Assembly: GCA_027493955.1 (NCBI GenBank)
Contig: JAOSJT010000001.1
Location: 821,131-885,130 of the forward strand
Source: Bacteroidia bacterium
GTDB lineage: Bacteria > Bacteroidota > Ignavibacteria > SZUA-365
Direction of reading: 5' to 3'
Length of the DNA: 64,000 nt
The translations under genes were made by a program, and so were the position numbers. Below the pieces are notes generated by a model. That model was not told the DNA's origin, ran no database searches, and saw only the letters and a list, made by a program, of their open reading frames with translations. This document shows, piece by piece, positions 9,452 through 17,500 of the stretch. Each line of letters begins with the position of its first letter. Position 1 is the stretch's first letter.

Positions 9452-10453
9452 ATGAACACCCGCACAGCAGTAATTGCTCTCATCACATTGTGTCTGACAA
9501 CCGTCGCCGTGCATGCACAGGAAGGCACGGCCGGTGTGTTCACCCGCATGGGCTTCGGCGCCCGCGGGCAGGGAATGGGCAATGCGCTCTCCACCGTTAT
9601 GGACGGAACGATTTCCACCTACTACAATCCCGCCCTCAGTGCTTTTCAGGAGGGATATGTCCTGCATGGCAGCTATGCCTTCCTCTCCCTGGACCGCAAA
9701 TTCAATCAGGTCAGCTATACGCAGACTCTGCGCATTTACGACAAGGAAGCCGCGGTCTATGAAGCGGAACCGGGCGTACAGTCCATTTCCGGTATCTCCG
9801 TCGGCTGGATCAACGCCGGAGACGGCACGATTCAGGGCTACGACAGCGACGGCAGACCGACGGAAGAGTTGAGCGTTTTCGAGAATCAGTTCTACGTGAA
9901 CTTCGGGACCCGTTTCTCCGATCGCCTCGCCGTCGGCTTCAATGCAAAATTCTACTATTCCGGCTTATACGAGGGCGTCACCTCCTCCGGCTTCGGTGTG
10001 GACGTCGGTATTCTCTATCAGCTCTCCCCGACGCTCCGCGTCGCTCTCATCGCGCAGGAACTGCTGAGCAAGTACAAATGGGATACGAGCGATTTGTACG
10101 GACCGCAGCGCGGTAACTCGACGGAGGATCCCTTTGCCCGCATCTACCGCGCCGGAATAGGGTATACACTGCCGCGCGAGTACGGTATCGTATCCGCGGA
10201 AGTGGAGATGATTGACGGAGATTCGTATCTTGGACGCGTGGGCGTCGAAGTTCCCGTCGTGAAACAGATCACTCTTCGCGGCGGTGTCGAGCGGCTGGAT
10301 TTCTCCGACAAGGGTATCGATCCGCGTCCGACGTTCGGATTTTCCGTAACGCAGCCGGTTGCACAAATGGAGCCGGTCATTCATTACGCGTTTATTCTGG
10401 AACCGATCGCGCCGTCACCCACGCACGTACTGTCCTTCGCTGTGTCATTCTGA
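9452..10453 (+). CDS. PorV/PorQ-family outer-membrane protein (first copy)
   Basis: 333-residue outer-membrane barrel of the FadL-like PorV/PorQ family. A signal peptide is followed by the family N-terminal pattern GFGARGQGMGNALSTV and YYNPAL, then alternating beta strands, with a terminal aromatic residue (FAVSF). PorV carries T9SS cargo to the attachment machinery in Bacteroidota. Here it lies directly after a putative T9SS cargo gene and before a second, diverged family member. The start at 9452 is preceded by GAGGGAGG; an upstream in-frame ATG at 9410 overlaps the previous gene and is rejected. Confidence 0.85.
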   Translation: MNTRTAVIALITLCLTTVAVHAQEGTAGVFTRMGFGARGQGMGNALSTVMDGTISTYYNPALSAFQEGYVLHGSYAFLSLDRKFNQVSYTQTLRIYDKEAAVYEAEPGVQSISGISVGWINAGDGTIQGYDSDGRPTEELSVFENQFYVNFGTRFSDRLAVGFNAKFYYSGLYEGVTSSGFGVDVGILYQLSPTLRVALIAQELLSKYKWDTSDLYGPQRGNSTEDPFARIYRAGIGYTLPREYGIVSAEVEMIDGDSYLGRVGVEVPVVKQITLRGGVERLDFSDKGIDPRPTFGFSVTQPVAQMEPVIHYAFILEPIAPSPTHVLSFAVSF

Positions 10454-10465
10454 TCCGGAGACCCG

Positions 10466-11389
10466 ATGTTGCATCGCTCTGTCGTCGTCGTTTTTCTTCT
10501 CACCACACTGGCCCTTCCGTCGCAGCTCGTTGCGCAGGCCGGGGGATCCGGTTTGTCGTTTCTGAAAATCGGTGCTGATGCGCGCGCCATGGCCATGGGG
10601 GATGTGGGCGTCGTTACCTCCGACCTGGGGGCGGCCGTGTACTACAATCCCGCACTGCTGTCGGACGATGAGAACGCCTCGATCACCATCACGCATAACG
10701 AGTGGGTTCAGGATCTGAGTACGGAATATCTCGGCGTCGTGGTGCCGTTTTCGTCGTGGACGCTCGGCATACACATGGGCCTGACCAGTGTGGAGGGAAT
10801 TGAAATCCGCGACCGCCCGGGAGAGGCGCAGGGGACCTTTGATTCACGAAATTTCGCCGGTGGTCTGAGCATGGCGTTCGCTCTGACAGACGGACTGGAC
10901 GTAGGCATCACCGCGAAGTACGTGATGGAGAAAATTTACACGGACGCGGCGGACGGCTACGCCTTCGATTTCGGCGCGAGCATCGATCCGTTCGAAGGCG
11001 GGGATTTGCACGGCTTGCGTTTTGGCCTCGCAGTGGCGAATCTGGGAAGCATGTCCGAGTTGCGCTACGCCTCCACGACCTTACCGACGCTGCTGCGCGC
11101 GGGAGCGTCCTACGACATTCCGGTGCCCTCGCTCAGGAGCACACTGGTTGTCACCGGCGGAGTGATGTCGGTGTTCGAAGATGAAGCGACGCATGCGGCG
11201 CTGGGCGCGGAGTTCAATTATGTGAATTCCGTGTATTTCCGTGCGGGGTATCAGAGCGGCTACGAGATCAAGAACGTCTCCTTCGGCGCGGGCTTCGCCT
11301 ACACGTCGCTGCGCTTCGATTACGCCTTCACGCCGTTTACCGAGAGCTTCGGCGCCGCGCACACCATCGCGCTTTCCATAAGACTCTGA
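10466..11389 (+). CDS. PorV/PorQ-family outer-membrane protein (second copy)
   Basis: 307-residue barrel protein with signal peptide (cleavage near LVAQ), the N-terminal pattern FLKIGADARAMAMGDVG and YYNPALL, and a C-terminal strand ending in IALSIRL. It is clearly of the same family as the preceding gene but diverged well beyond a recent duplication. Twelve bases separate the two genes. It is closer than its neighbour to typical PorV in the GADARAMAMG motif. Confidence 0.87.
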   Translation: MLHRSVVVVFLLTTLALPSQLVAQAGGSGLSFLKIGADARAMAMGDVGVVTSDLGAAVYYNPALLSDDENASITITHNEWVQDLSTEYLGVVVPFSSWTLGIHMGLTSVEGIEIRDRPGEAQGTFDSRNFAGGLSMAFALTDGLDVGITAKYVMEKIYTDAADGYAFDFGASIDPFEGGDLHGLRFGLAVANLGSMSELRYASTTLPTLLRAGASYDIPVPSLRSTLVVTGGVMSVFEDEATHAALGAEFNYVNSVYFRAGYQSGYEIKNVSFGAGFAYTSLRFDYAFTPFTESFGAAHTIALSIRL

Positions 11390-11397
11390 CGCGCGGC

Positions 11398-12519
11398 ATG
11401 GACGCGCGGAAGCATATTTGCTTCACCTTCGCGGGCGATATTTCCCGTGATTCCCGTCTCCGCCGTTTCGCGAGCACGCTTGCAGACGCCTACCGCGTCT
11501 CCGTCATCGCCCTGTCCGACGCTCCGTCTCCACATTTGCAGGATATAGACGTCCGGAATATCCCTCCCGGTCATTCCTCATTGCGGCGCGCGCTTCCCGC
11601 GTTCTGGTTTCATGCCGCGCGGATGGCCGAGGCGCTCCGCGCAGATCTCTATGTCGCTTCCGATCTCTATACGTTGCCCGCTGCGGCACGGGCGGCCAAG
11701 GCCGCGACGGCGCCGCTGATCTACGACTCTCGTGAGCTGTACACCTCCATCGCGGCACTGCGGGGGAGAGCCCTGACACAGCGCTTTTGGTCCTTGATCG
11801 AGCGTGTGTACGCGCCGCGCGCCGACACGCTGCTCACCGTCAATACCTCCATCGCGGACATCCTTCGCGGCAGAGGGTATGGACACGTCGCCGTCGTCAG
11901 AAATGTCGCGGACTGGAAGGCGGCCGGACGCGAGAATCTTCTTCGATCCTTGCTCGACATACCGGAAAATGTTGTCGTTTTGCTGTCGCAGGGCGGCCTG
12001 CAGAAGGGGAGAGGCGCGCTGCCCATGCTCCGTGCCGTCGCGCAAGTATCAGATTGCGCCCTCGTGTTTCTTGGTGACGGACCGCTGGCGTCCGACGTGT
12101 TGCAGCATGCACGGGACAAGGGGATGGCGGAGAGGGTGTTCGTGCTGCCCGCGGTGCCGTCCGTCGAGCTGCAACGCTATACCGTTTCCGCAGATGTTGG
12201 AATCTGTCTCATCGAAGCGCTGGGAGAAAGTTACCGGCTCAGTCTTCCGAACAAGCTGTTTGAATATCTGGCAGCGGGATTACCGGTATTGGCCAGTGAC
12301 GGACCGGAAATCTCCGCCGTGATCAGGGAGGCGGGAGCGGGAATCTCCGTCAATCCCGCAAACGGGCAGGCCGTGACGCAGGCCCTGCAACTCCTCGTAC
12401 ATGATCGGCAGCTGCGCGGTCGCTGCGCGGAGAATGCGTCCATTGCCGCGGAGCACTACACCTGGGAGAATGAAAAGGCGGTCCTTCTCGATGCCATTCG
12501 GATGCTTATCCGCCCCTGA
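11398..12519 (+). CDS. GT4-family glycosyltransferase
   Basis: 373-residue GT-B glycosyltransferase. The N-terminal half includes DLYVASDLYTLPAAA and IYDSRELY; the C-terminal half has the nucleotide-sugar binding region with FLGDGPL, then EALGESYRLSLPNKLFEYLA carrying the E-x7-type motif, and AGLPVLASDGPEI. No signal peptide or membrane helix, so it is probably cytoplasmic at the inner face. It follows the second PorV-like gene by eight bases and closes the operon, which suggests a role in a surface glycan or in the A-LPS-type anchor to which T9SS cargo is attached; that link is inference. Confidence 0.85.
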   Translation: MDARKHICFTFAGDISRDSRLRRFASTLADAYRVSVIALSDAPSPHLQDIDVRNIPPGHSSLRRALPAFWFHAARMAEALRADLYVASDLYTLPAAARAAKAATAPLIYDSRELYTSIAALRGRALTQRFWSLIERVYAPRADTLLTVNTSIADILRGRGYGHVAVVRNVADWKAAGRENLLRSLLDIPENVVVLLSQGGLQKGRGALPMLRAVAQVSDCALVFLGDGPLASDVLQHARDKGMAERVFVLPAVPSVELQRYTVSADVGICLIEALGESYRLSLPNKLFEYLAAGLPVLASDGPEISAVIREAGAGISVNPANGQAVTQALQLLVHDRQLRGRCAENASIAAEHYTWENEKAVLLDAIRMLIRP

Positions 12520-12589
12520 ACGAAGTGACACGCCACCGTCCGGACCCTGGGAAGCTTTGGAGTATTGTCCCTTCCTAGGAAAAACAGAA

Positions 12590-12620
12590 AAAGGCTTGAG
12601 CACGATGTACTCAAGCCTTT
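12590..12620 (-). terminator. intrinsic terminator of tRNA-Ser
   Basis: Perfect 11-bp inverted repeat AAAGGCTTGAG / CTCAAGCCTTT around a nine-base loop, directly downstream of the tRNA on the minus strand, followed there by a T-rich run (TTTTTCTGTTTTT). It also faces the end of the glycosyltransferase gene and may end both transcripts. Confidence 0.85.
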
Positions 12621-12625
12621 CGGTG

Positions 12626-12712
12626 CGGAGAGACTGGGATTCGAACCCAGGGTACCCATAAGGGCACAACGGTTTTCGAGACCGCCCCATTCAACCGCTC
12701 TGGCATCTCTCC
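12626..12712 (-). tRNA. tRNA-Ser(CGA)
   Basis: Read on the minus strand, an 87-base cloverleaf with acceptor stem GGAGAGA/TCTCTCC and discriminator G, anticodon loop CTCGAAA giving anticodon CGA (reads UCG), a long class II variable arm of six base pairs (GTGCCC/GGGTAC), and a T arm CTGGG-TTCGAAT-CCCAG. The long variable arm and D-arm sequence GCGGTTGAA are typical of tRNA-Ser. The 3' CCA is not encoded. Confidence 0.96.
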
Positions 12713-12745
12713 TTTTGGGGCATCGCCTAAAAAAGACGATTTTTA

Positions 12746-12774
12746 AAGATACGCTAACCGCTTCAAAAACACAA
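12746..12774 (-). promoter_or_regulatory. promoter of tRNA-Ser
   Basis: On the minus strand TTGTGT, 17 bases, TATCTT, about 33 bases upstream of the mature tRNA 5' end, in an AT-rich stretch. The spacing is ideal for a housekeeping sigma factor. Confidence 0.55.
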
Positions 12775-12870
12775 AAAACTCGAAACAATCCGACGACAAC
12801 AGGAAGTCACCACGAATCTGGTAGTTGATTCGGGGCAGGATCTGAGGAATTGATAGGAGACATCAAATCA

Positions 12871-13284
12871 ATGAAAATGAAGCGTGCGGCAGCTCTAATG
12901 TACGCAATCATCACCACTGGCGTCATAGTTTTTCAAGTTGCTTTGGCTGCCGGTGCGCATTGGGGGGAGTTCGCCATGGGCGGAGCCTTACCCGGCCAGT
13001 TCCCACCCGCGTTGCGTATAGCAGCACACGTCCAGGCGGTACTGCTCGCGGGCACTGCGGTCGTCGTGCTGGCTAGGGCGGGCCTGATTCTGCCCAATTG
13101 GTCTCGAGTTTCTCGACGACTCGTGTGCTTCGTCGTTGCATTCGCGGTACTGAGCTTCGTTCTCAATCTGATCACACCAAGCGCGGGTGAACGGGCCCTC
13201 TGGGTACCGATTGCATTTCTTCTACTGATGAGCAGCGGCATCGTGGCGTTCAGAACATCATCGGACCGCCCTTCCGGTGATTGA
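12871..13284 (+). CDS. small four-helix membrane protein of unknown function
   Basis: 137-residue integral membrane protein with four hydrophobic helices: AALMYAIITTGVIVFQVALA, a helix around AAHVQAVLLAGTAVVVLARA, one around LVCFVVAFAVLSFVLNLI, and VPIAFLLLMSSGIVAF. An aromatic AHWGEFAMGGALPGQFP loop follows the first helix. I do not recognise a named family. AGGAGA ten bases before ATG 12871 supports this start over the in-frame TTG at 12850. It stands alone between the tRNA and a toxin-antitoxin pair. Confidence 0.7.
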   Translation: MKMKRAAALMYAIITTGVIVFQVALAAGAHWGEFAMGGALPGQFPPALRIAAHVQAVLLAGTAVVVLARAGLILPNWSRVSRRLVCFVVAFAVLSFVLNLITPSAGERALWVPIAFLLLMSSGIVAFRTSSDRPSGD

Positions 13285-13304
13285 CCCTTCGCCGTAGTTG
13301 AGCG

Positions 13305-13329
13305 TCCCTTCGACTTCGCTCAGGGACCG
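13305..13329. repeat. dispersed short repeat, TTCGACTTCGCTCAGG type
   Basis: Contains CCCTTCGACTTCGCTCAGG followed by GACCG; the CTCGCTCAGGGACCGCCGA part is repeated once immediately downstream. Related copies occur at 36770 and 36852 (opposite strand) and, with CTCC for CTTC, inside the long repeats at 47874 and 49339. Confidence 0.6.
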
Positions 13330-13362
13330 CCGACACTCGCTCAGGGACCGCCGAAACCCCGC

Positions 13363-13394
13363 TTGACAGTGAAGCTGTTTACGGACTATATTTG
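13363..13394 (+). promoter_or_regulatory. promoter of the Phd/RelE-type module
   Basis: TTGACA at 13363-13368, 18 bases, then TATATTTG at 13387-13394. It reads both as a classic -35/-10 pair and as a Bacteroidetes TAnnTTTG -7 element. The antitoxin ATG follows 20 bases later behind AAGGAG. Confidence 0.75.
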
Positions 13395-13414
13395 GTCTTA
13401 CAAGGAGTGCCGAT

Positions 13415-13690
13415 ATGAAACTCTCTCGACAGATCAAACCCATAAGCTACCTGAAAGCGCATGCTGCGGAAATCGTACGCACCATGTCCGTGCAAGAGGG
13501 ACCCCTGATCATCACCCAGAACGGCCAAGCCAAGGTTGTGTTGCAGGATATCGAAAGCTATGAGCAAATTCAGGAGACAATGGCGCTGCTGAAGATTCTT
13601 GCTCTCGGCACGCGTCAGGTTGAGGAGGGCAGGGTGCAGCCCGCTGGAGAAGTCGTCCAGCGCCTCCGGAGCCGGAGCAAGAATCGCTGA
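13415..13690 (+). CDS. type II antitoxin, Phd/YefM family
   Basis: 91-residue antitoxin. The N-terminal half (IKPISYLKAHAAEIVRTM, then PLIITQNGQAKVVLQDIESYE) is the Phd/YefM DNA-binding fold, and the C-terminal tail is the toxin-neutralising part. In this family the antitoxin binds its own promoter, and the promoter lies just upstream. The stop overlaps the toxin start, ATG-A style, so toxin translation is coupled. Confidence 0.92.
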   Translation: MKLSRQIKPISYLKAHAAEIVRTMSVQEGPLIITQNGQAKVVLQDIESYEQIQETMALLKILALGTRQVEEGRVQPAGEVVQRLRSRSKNR

Positions 13691-14016
13691 TGTCCCTCCG
13701 GGTGTTTCTGACCGACGATGCGTCTCGCGACCTGGAGCGCTTGTACGATTACATTGACTCCCACGACGCGCCGGGAAAAGCGGATTACGTGCTTGATCAA
13801 ATAGAAAAGTGTTTTTCCAAGCTCGCTGAAAACCCGGAGCGTGGTGCCTATCCTAAAGAATTGCTGGCCACAGGGCTTCGCGAGTACCGGGAGATTTATT
13901 TCAAACCATATCGGATTATTTATCGAATCATATCCGACGAGGTTTTCGTTATGGTGATTGGCGATGGCCGCCGTGATATGCAGGCGGTGCTACAGCGGCG
14001 ATTACTCCAAGCCTGA
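13690..14016 (+). CDS. type II toxin, RelE/ParE family
   Basis: 108-residue RelE/ParE-fold toxin. The N-terminal FLTDDASRDLERLYDYI and the central LREYREIYFKPYRIIYRI followed by VFVMVIGDGRRDMQAVL are typical; ParE members poison gyrase and RelE members cut ribosome-bound mRNA. The DGRRD ending is common in ParE-like toxins, so gyrase poisoning is somewhat likelier. It overlaps its antitoxin gene by one base. Confidence 0.9.
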   Translation: MSLRVFLTDDASRDLERLYDYIDSHDAPGKADYVLDQIEKCFSKLAENPERGAYPKELLATGLREYREIYFKPYRIIYRIISDEVFVMVIGDGRRDMQAVLQRRLLQA

Positions 14017-14156
14017 ATCCTGTAGGCATGCGGGAATCCTCCCACATTCACGATAGTTGACCCTTCGTCTCTTCATTCGAACGTGAGAAGGGAGTTCAGC
14101 CGCAAGGCCGGATGCAGAATATGCCGGACCGTATTGAAGTCAACCCCGGTAATTTC

Positions 14157-14294
14157 TCACCCCACCCACCTCTCCACATCCGTCATCAGGAATTCCTCCA
14201 CTGGTATTCCGTCGCCGTCGACGAGCAGCATGCGGTCGGGATGGAAGGCGGCGTTGAAGCGCTCCATGCCGGGGAGTGTGTCGCGAACGCGTCC
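14157..14294 (-). pseudogene. 3'-end relic of a DUF4143 ATPase gene
   Basis: About 138 bases almost identical to the 3' end of the ATPase gene at 20239-21429 (copy at 20236-20376), in the same orientation and including the stop codon. It would encode the last ~45 residues (LPGMERFNAAFHPDRMLLV, then EEFLMTDVERWVG) with a few substitutions. There is no upstream coding part. The two copies bracket the giant gene at 14534-20101. Confidence 0.9.
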
Positions 14295-14402
14295 GCTTCT
14301 GAACGGCCACAGCGCTGAAAACACAGAAATTTCGATAACATGAATCTTGAAGCTACTTGGCAGATGAACATACGATCAAGTGTCGGCGGCAGCGCACCCC
14401 TA

Positions 14403-14432
14403 CACGTGTAACTTTTCACGTGTAACTTTTCA
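14403..14432. repeat. tandem 14-bp repeat CACGTGTAACTTTT
   Basis: Two perfect, adjacent copies of a 14-bp unit that contains the palindrome CACGTG, about 100 bases before the start of the giant T9SS gene. Could be a regulator site or simple slippage product. Confidence 0.6.
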
Positions 14433-14533
14433 TGGTGTCAGGGGTTATTTCTTCCTATCTTCAGGTGAAGATTCGCGATTACCTGCTCCCTTACCGTTAT
14501 GCGGGAAGCTGATCCACTGTGTGAGGAACGAAG

Positions 14534-17500
14534 ATGAGCAAGAGGCAAGGAATTCCGAAGCGTTCATTGTGCTCGATCCTGATGGTTGCGGTATTCGTCG
14601 CTCTGTCGAATGGCGCACAGTCACAATCACCGAGCCGCATGGCAGACGAATCGTGGGGAAGCTATTTCGGGGGTGGTCTTTTCGATATCATCACCGCAGT
14701 TGCATGCGATGCGGGAGGGAATATCTACGTCGCCGGGGAGTCGACGAGTACGGATTTTCCAGTATTGAATGCCGTTCAACCAACGCATGCCGGTGGATAC
14801 AAGGACGGTATCGTCGCGAAGTTCGATGCGGGGGGACAACTGCTCTGGTCGACCTATTTCGGCGGCAGCGACCTGGATCGCATCGCGGCTATTACCGTCG
14901 ATGCCTTCGGAAATCTGATTCTGCTCGGATCGACGCGAAGCGCTGATTTTCCCGTTGTCCAGCCCTGGCAACCACAGATTGCCGGCGAAGCGGATATGTT
15001 TCTTGCGAAGTTCCGTCCCGACGGGGTGCCGATCTGGGCGACCTTTTTCGGAGGAAGCGGGATGGAAGGTACGAATACCACGGAAGGGTACGGGGGAGGG
15101 TTGACGACGGATGCTTCGGGAGCGATATACGCGGGATTTTTTTCCTCAAGCACGGATATTCCGGTCGCGCATGCACAGCAGGCACAGTATTCAGGTACGA
15201 CCGATGGTTTTCTGCTCAAGTTCTCTTCGGGTGGAGCACTCGGCTGGTCGACGTATCTCGGAGGAAGCGAGGCAGACGAAATTCTCGGTTGTGCCGCGAC
15301 GCCGCAGGGAACCGTCGCGGTCTGCGGATATACGCGAAGTGGTGATTTCCCCCTTCTGCATCCCCTCCAGTCTTCGTTTATCCCGAACCAGTTTGACGGA
15401 TTCGTTGCCGAGTATGATTCCACGGGCGGTTTGCTCTGGTCGACATACGTTGGGGGGAACGGTTTGGATGAAGCGAATCGCATCGTCAGTGACGCGCAGG
15501 GGGCGCTCTATGCGGTGCTCACGAGCAGGAGCACGGACCTGCCGGTTTTGAATCCTATTCAGGCGGCAAATGCCGGTCTCCAGGATATCTATATCAGCAA
15601 ATATGCCGCGACAGGTACACCCGCGAACGGACGGATTCGGGAATGGGCTACCTACCTCGGCGGCTCCGACAATGATCGCGCCTATCATGGTGGGCTGGAC
15701 GTAGACGCAGGGGGGAGACTGTTGCTCTCGGGCAGCACGCAGAGTGTGGATTTCCCTCTTCGGAGCGCGTTTCAGAAGCAGAGGAATACGCCATACGAGA
15801 TGTTCGTCAGCGTACTGAATCCGGACCGATCAATGTTGTTCTCTTCCTACTTCGGCGGTTCCTCCAACGACCTGGCATACCAATCCGAGTTCGACGGTAA
15901 AGGCAACATTGTCGTTGCCGGGCGTACGGACAGTCCGGATTTCCCTATCATCAACGGATGGCAGCAGACACATGCGTCCACCGACGGCGTCATTCTGCGC
16001 ATTCCGGCGGTCGGTCCCTCTTTCGGTATCCCAACCGCTCCCGTTTTCCTGCGCGTTATTGAGGCGTACGCCACCCGTTTGCTCCTGGAATGGACAGACC
16101 TCTCCGATCATGAAAGCGCCTTCGTCCTCGAACAACAGATGCCGGACACGTCGTGGTTTCCGATCAATACCATCCCGGCTAATACCGAGCGCTTTATGGT
16201 GGAACATCTCAGGCCGGAAACCGAATATCGTTTCCGCATGAAGGCCATCAATCCAATGTATGAGTCCGATTACTCCAACGTCGCAATCGACACGACGCTG
16301 CGTTTTGCTCCACCGTCGAATCTACGGGCGGTGCGCTCTACCGAGGTGACTGTTACCCTCCGGTGGGATGATCAGTCCGACAGCGAATCGGGTTTCGTAG
16401 TCGAGAGCAGTATGTCGGGCTTCGGATGGCGTATCGTCGATACAGTTGATGCTGATCTCACGGAATGCTCGGTATGGGTGGGAGCGCCATCGACGGTTTC
16501 GGAATTTCGTGTCCGGGCTGTGGAAGGAAGCTACGCGTCGGCCTACTCGAACATCGAAACCGCAGCCACGCTTCCGTTCACACCGCCAGGGCAGCTTACC
16601 GCGCAGCCGTTTTCATGCGAAGAAATCACACTGAACTGGACCAACGAATCGCTATCGGAGACTGCCTTCATCGTGGACATCCGAAACGGGCTGTCGTGGA
16701 TCCCGGTCGATACCCTGGCACCCGAATCCACGACAAGCTCGATACGGGGACTGGCTGCATCGACGCCATACACTTTCGGCGTTCGTGCGATGATACACGC
16801 AATCAATTCGGGATACGGTGATACGGTTTCGACAACGACGCTTGGGTTTCTTCAAATGCCGACGAATCTTCAGGGCTTGGTGCTGTCCTCAACAGAAGTG
16901 AGGTTGGATTGGGAAGACAATGCGGCAAGCGAAACGGGATACGAAATCTGGCAACGCATCGAAGCGGGTATCTGGCAACTCGCTTCTACTGTTAACGCGA
17001 ATGTCACGGGCCACCTCCTCGCCGCCCTTCCGCCCGATACGAACCTTGCATTCTTTGTCCGTGCCGTTTCTGCGGGAGCGGTGTCGGGGCGTTCGAACGA
17101 GGTCGCGCTCACAACACGTGCGGCACCCTCCACACCGAGGAAGTTGACCGCTGTACCAGTGAATCATCATTCGATCCTTTTATCTTGGGAGAGCGGATCG
17201 GGGAACGAGACCGGTTATGAATTAAGCCGGAAAATGGAAGGAGGGGATTGGGTAACAATTCGGGTGACCGGTGCCGACACCACCTTCGTCACCGATGATA
17301 ATCTGCAGCAGGCAACATCGTACCATTATCGCGTACGTGCCTTCAATGCGCGCGGATACTCGGTCTGGTCTCCGGAAGAGATAGCCGTGACGCCGGCGGT
17401 TCCTATCCCATCGGCTCCGTTCGGTCTGCGGGTTCGCGCAATCGATGCGCGCAGCGTGGAACTGCAGTGGATCCTTCCACCGCCACACTATGAGGATGGG

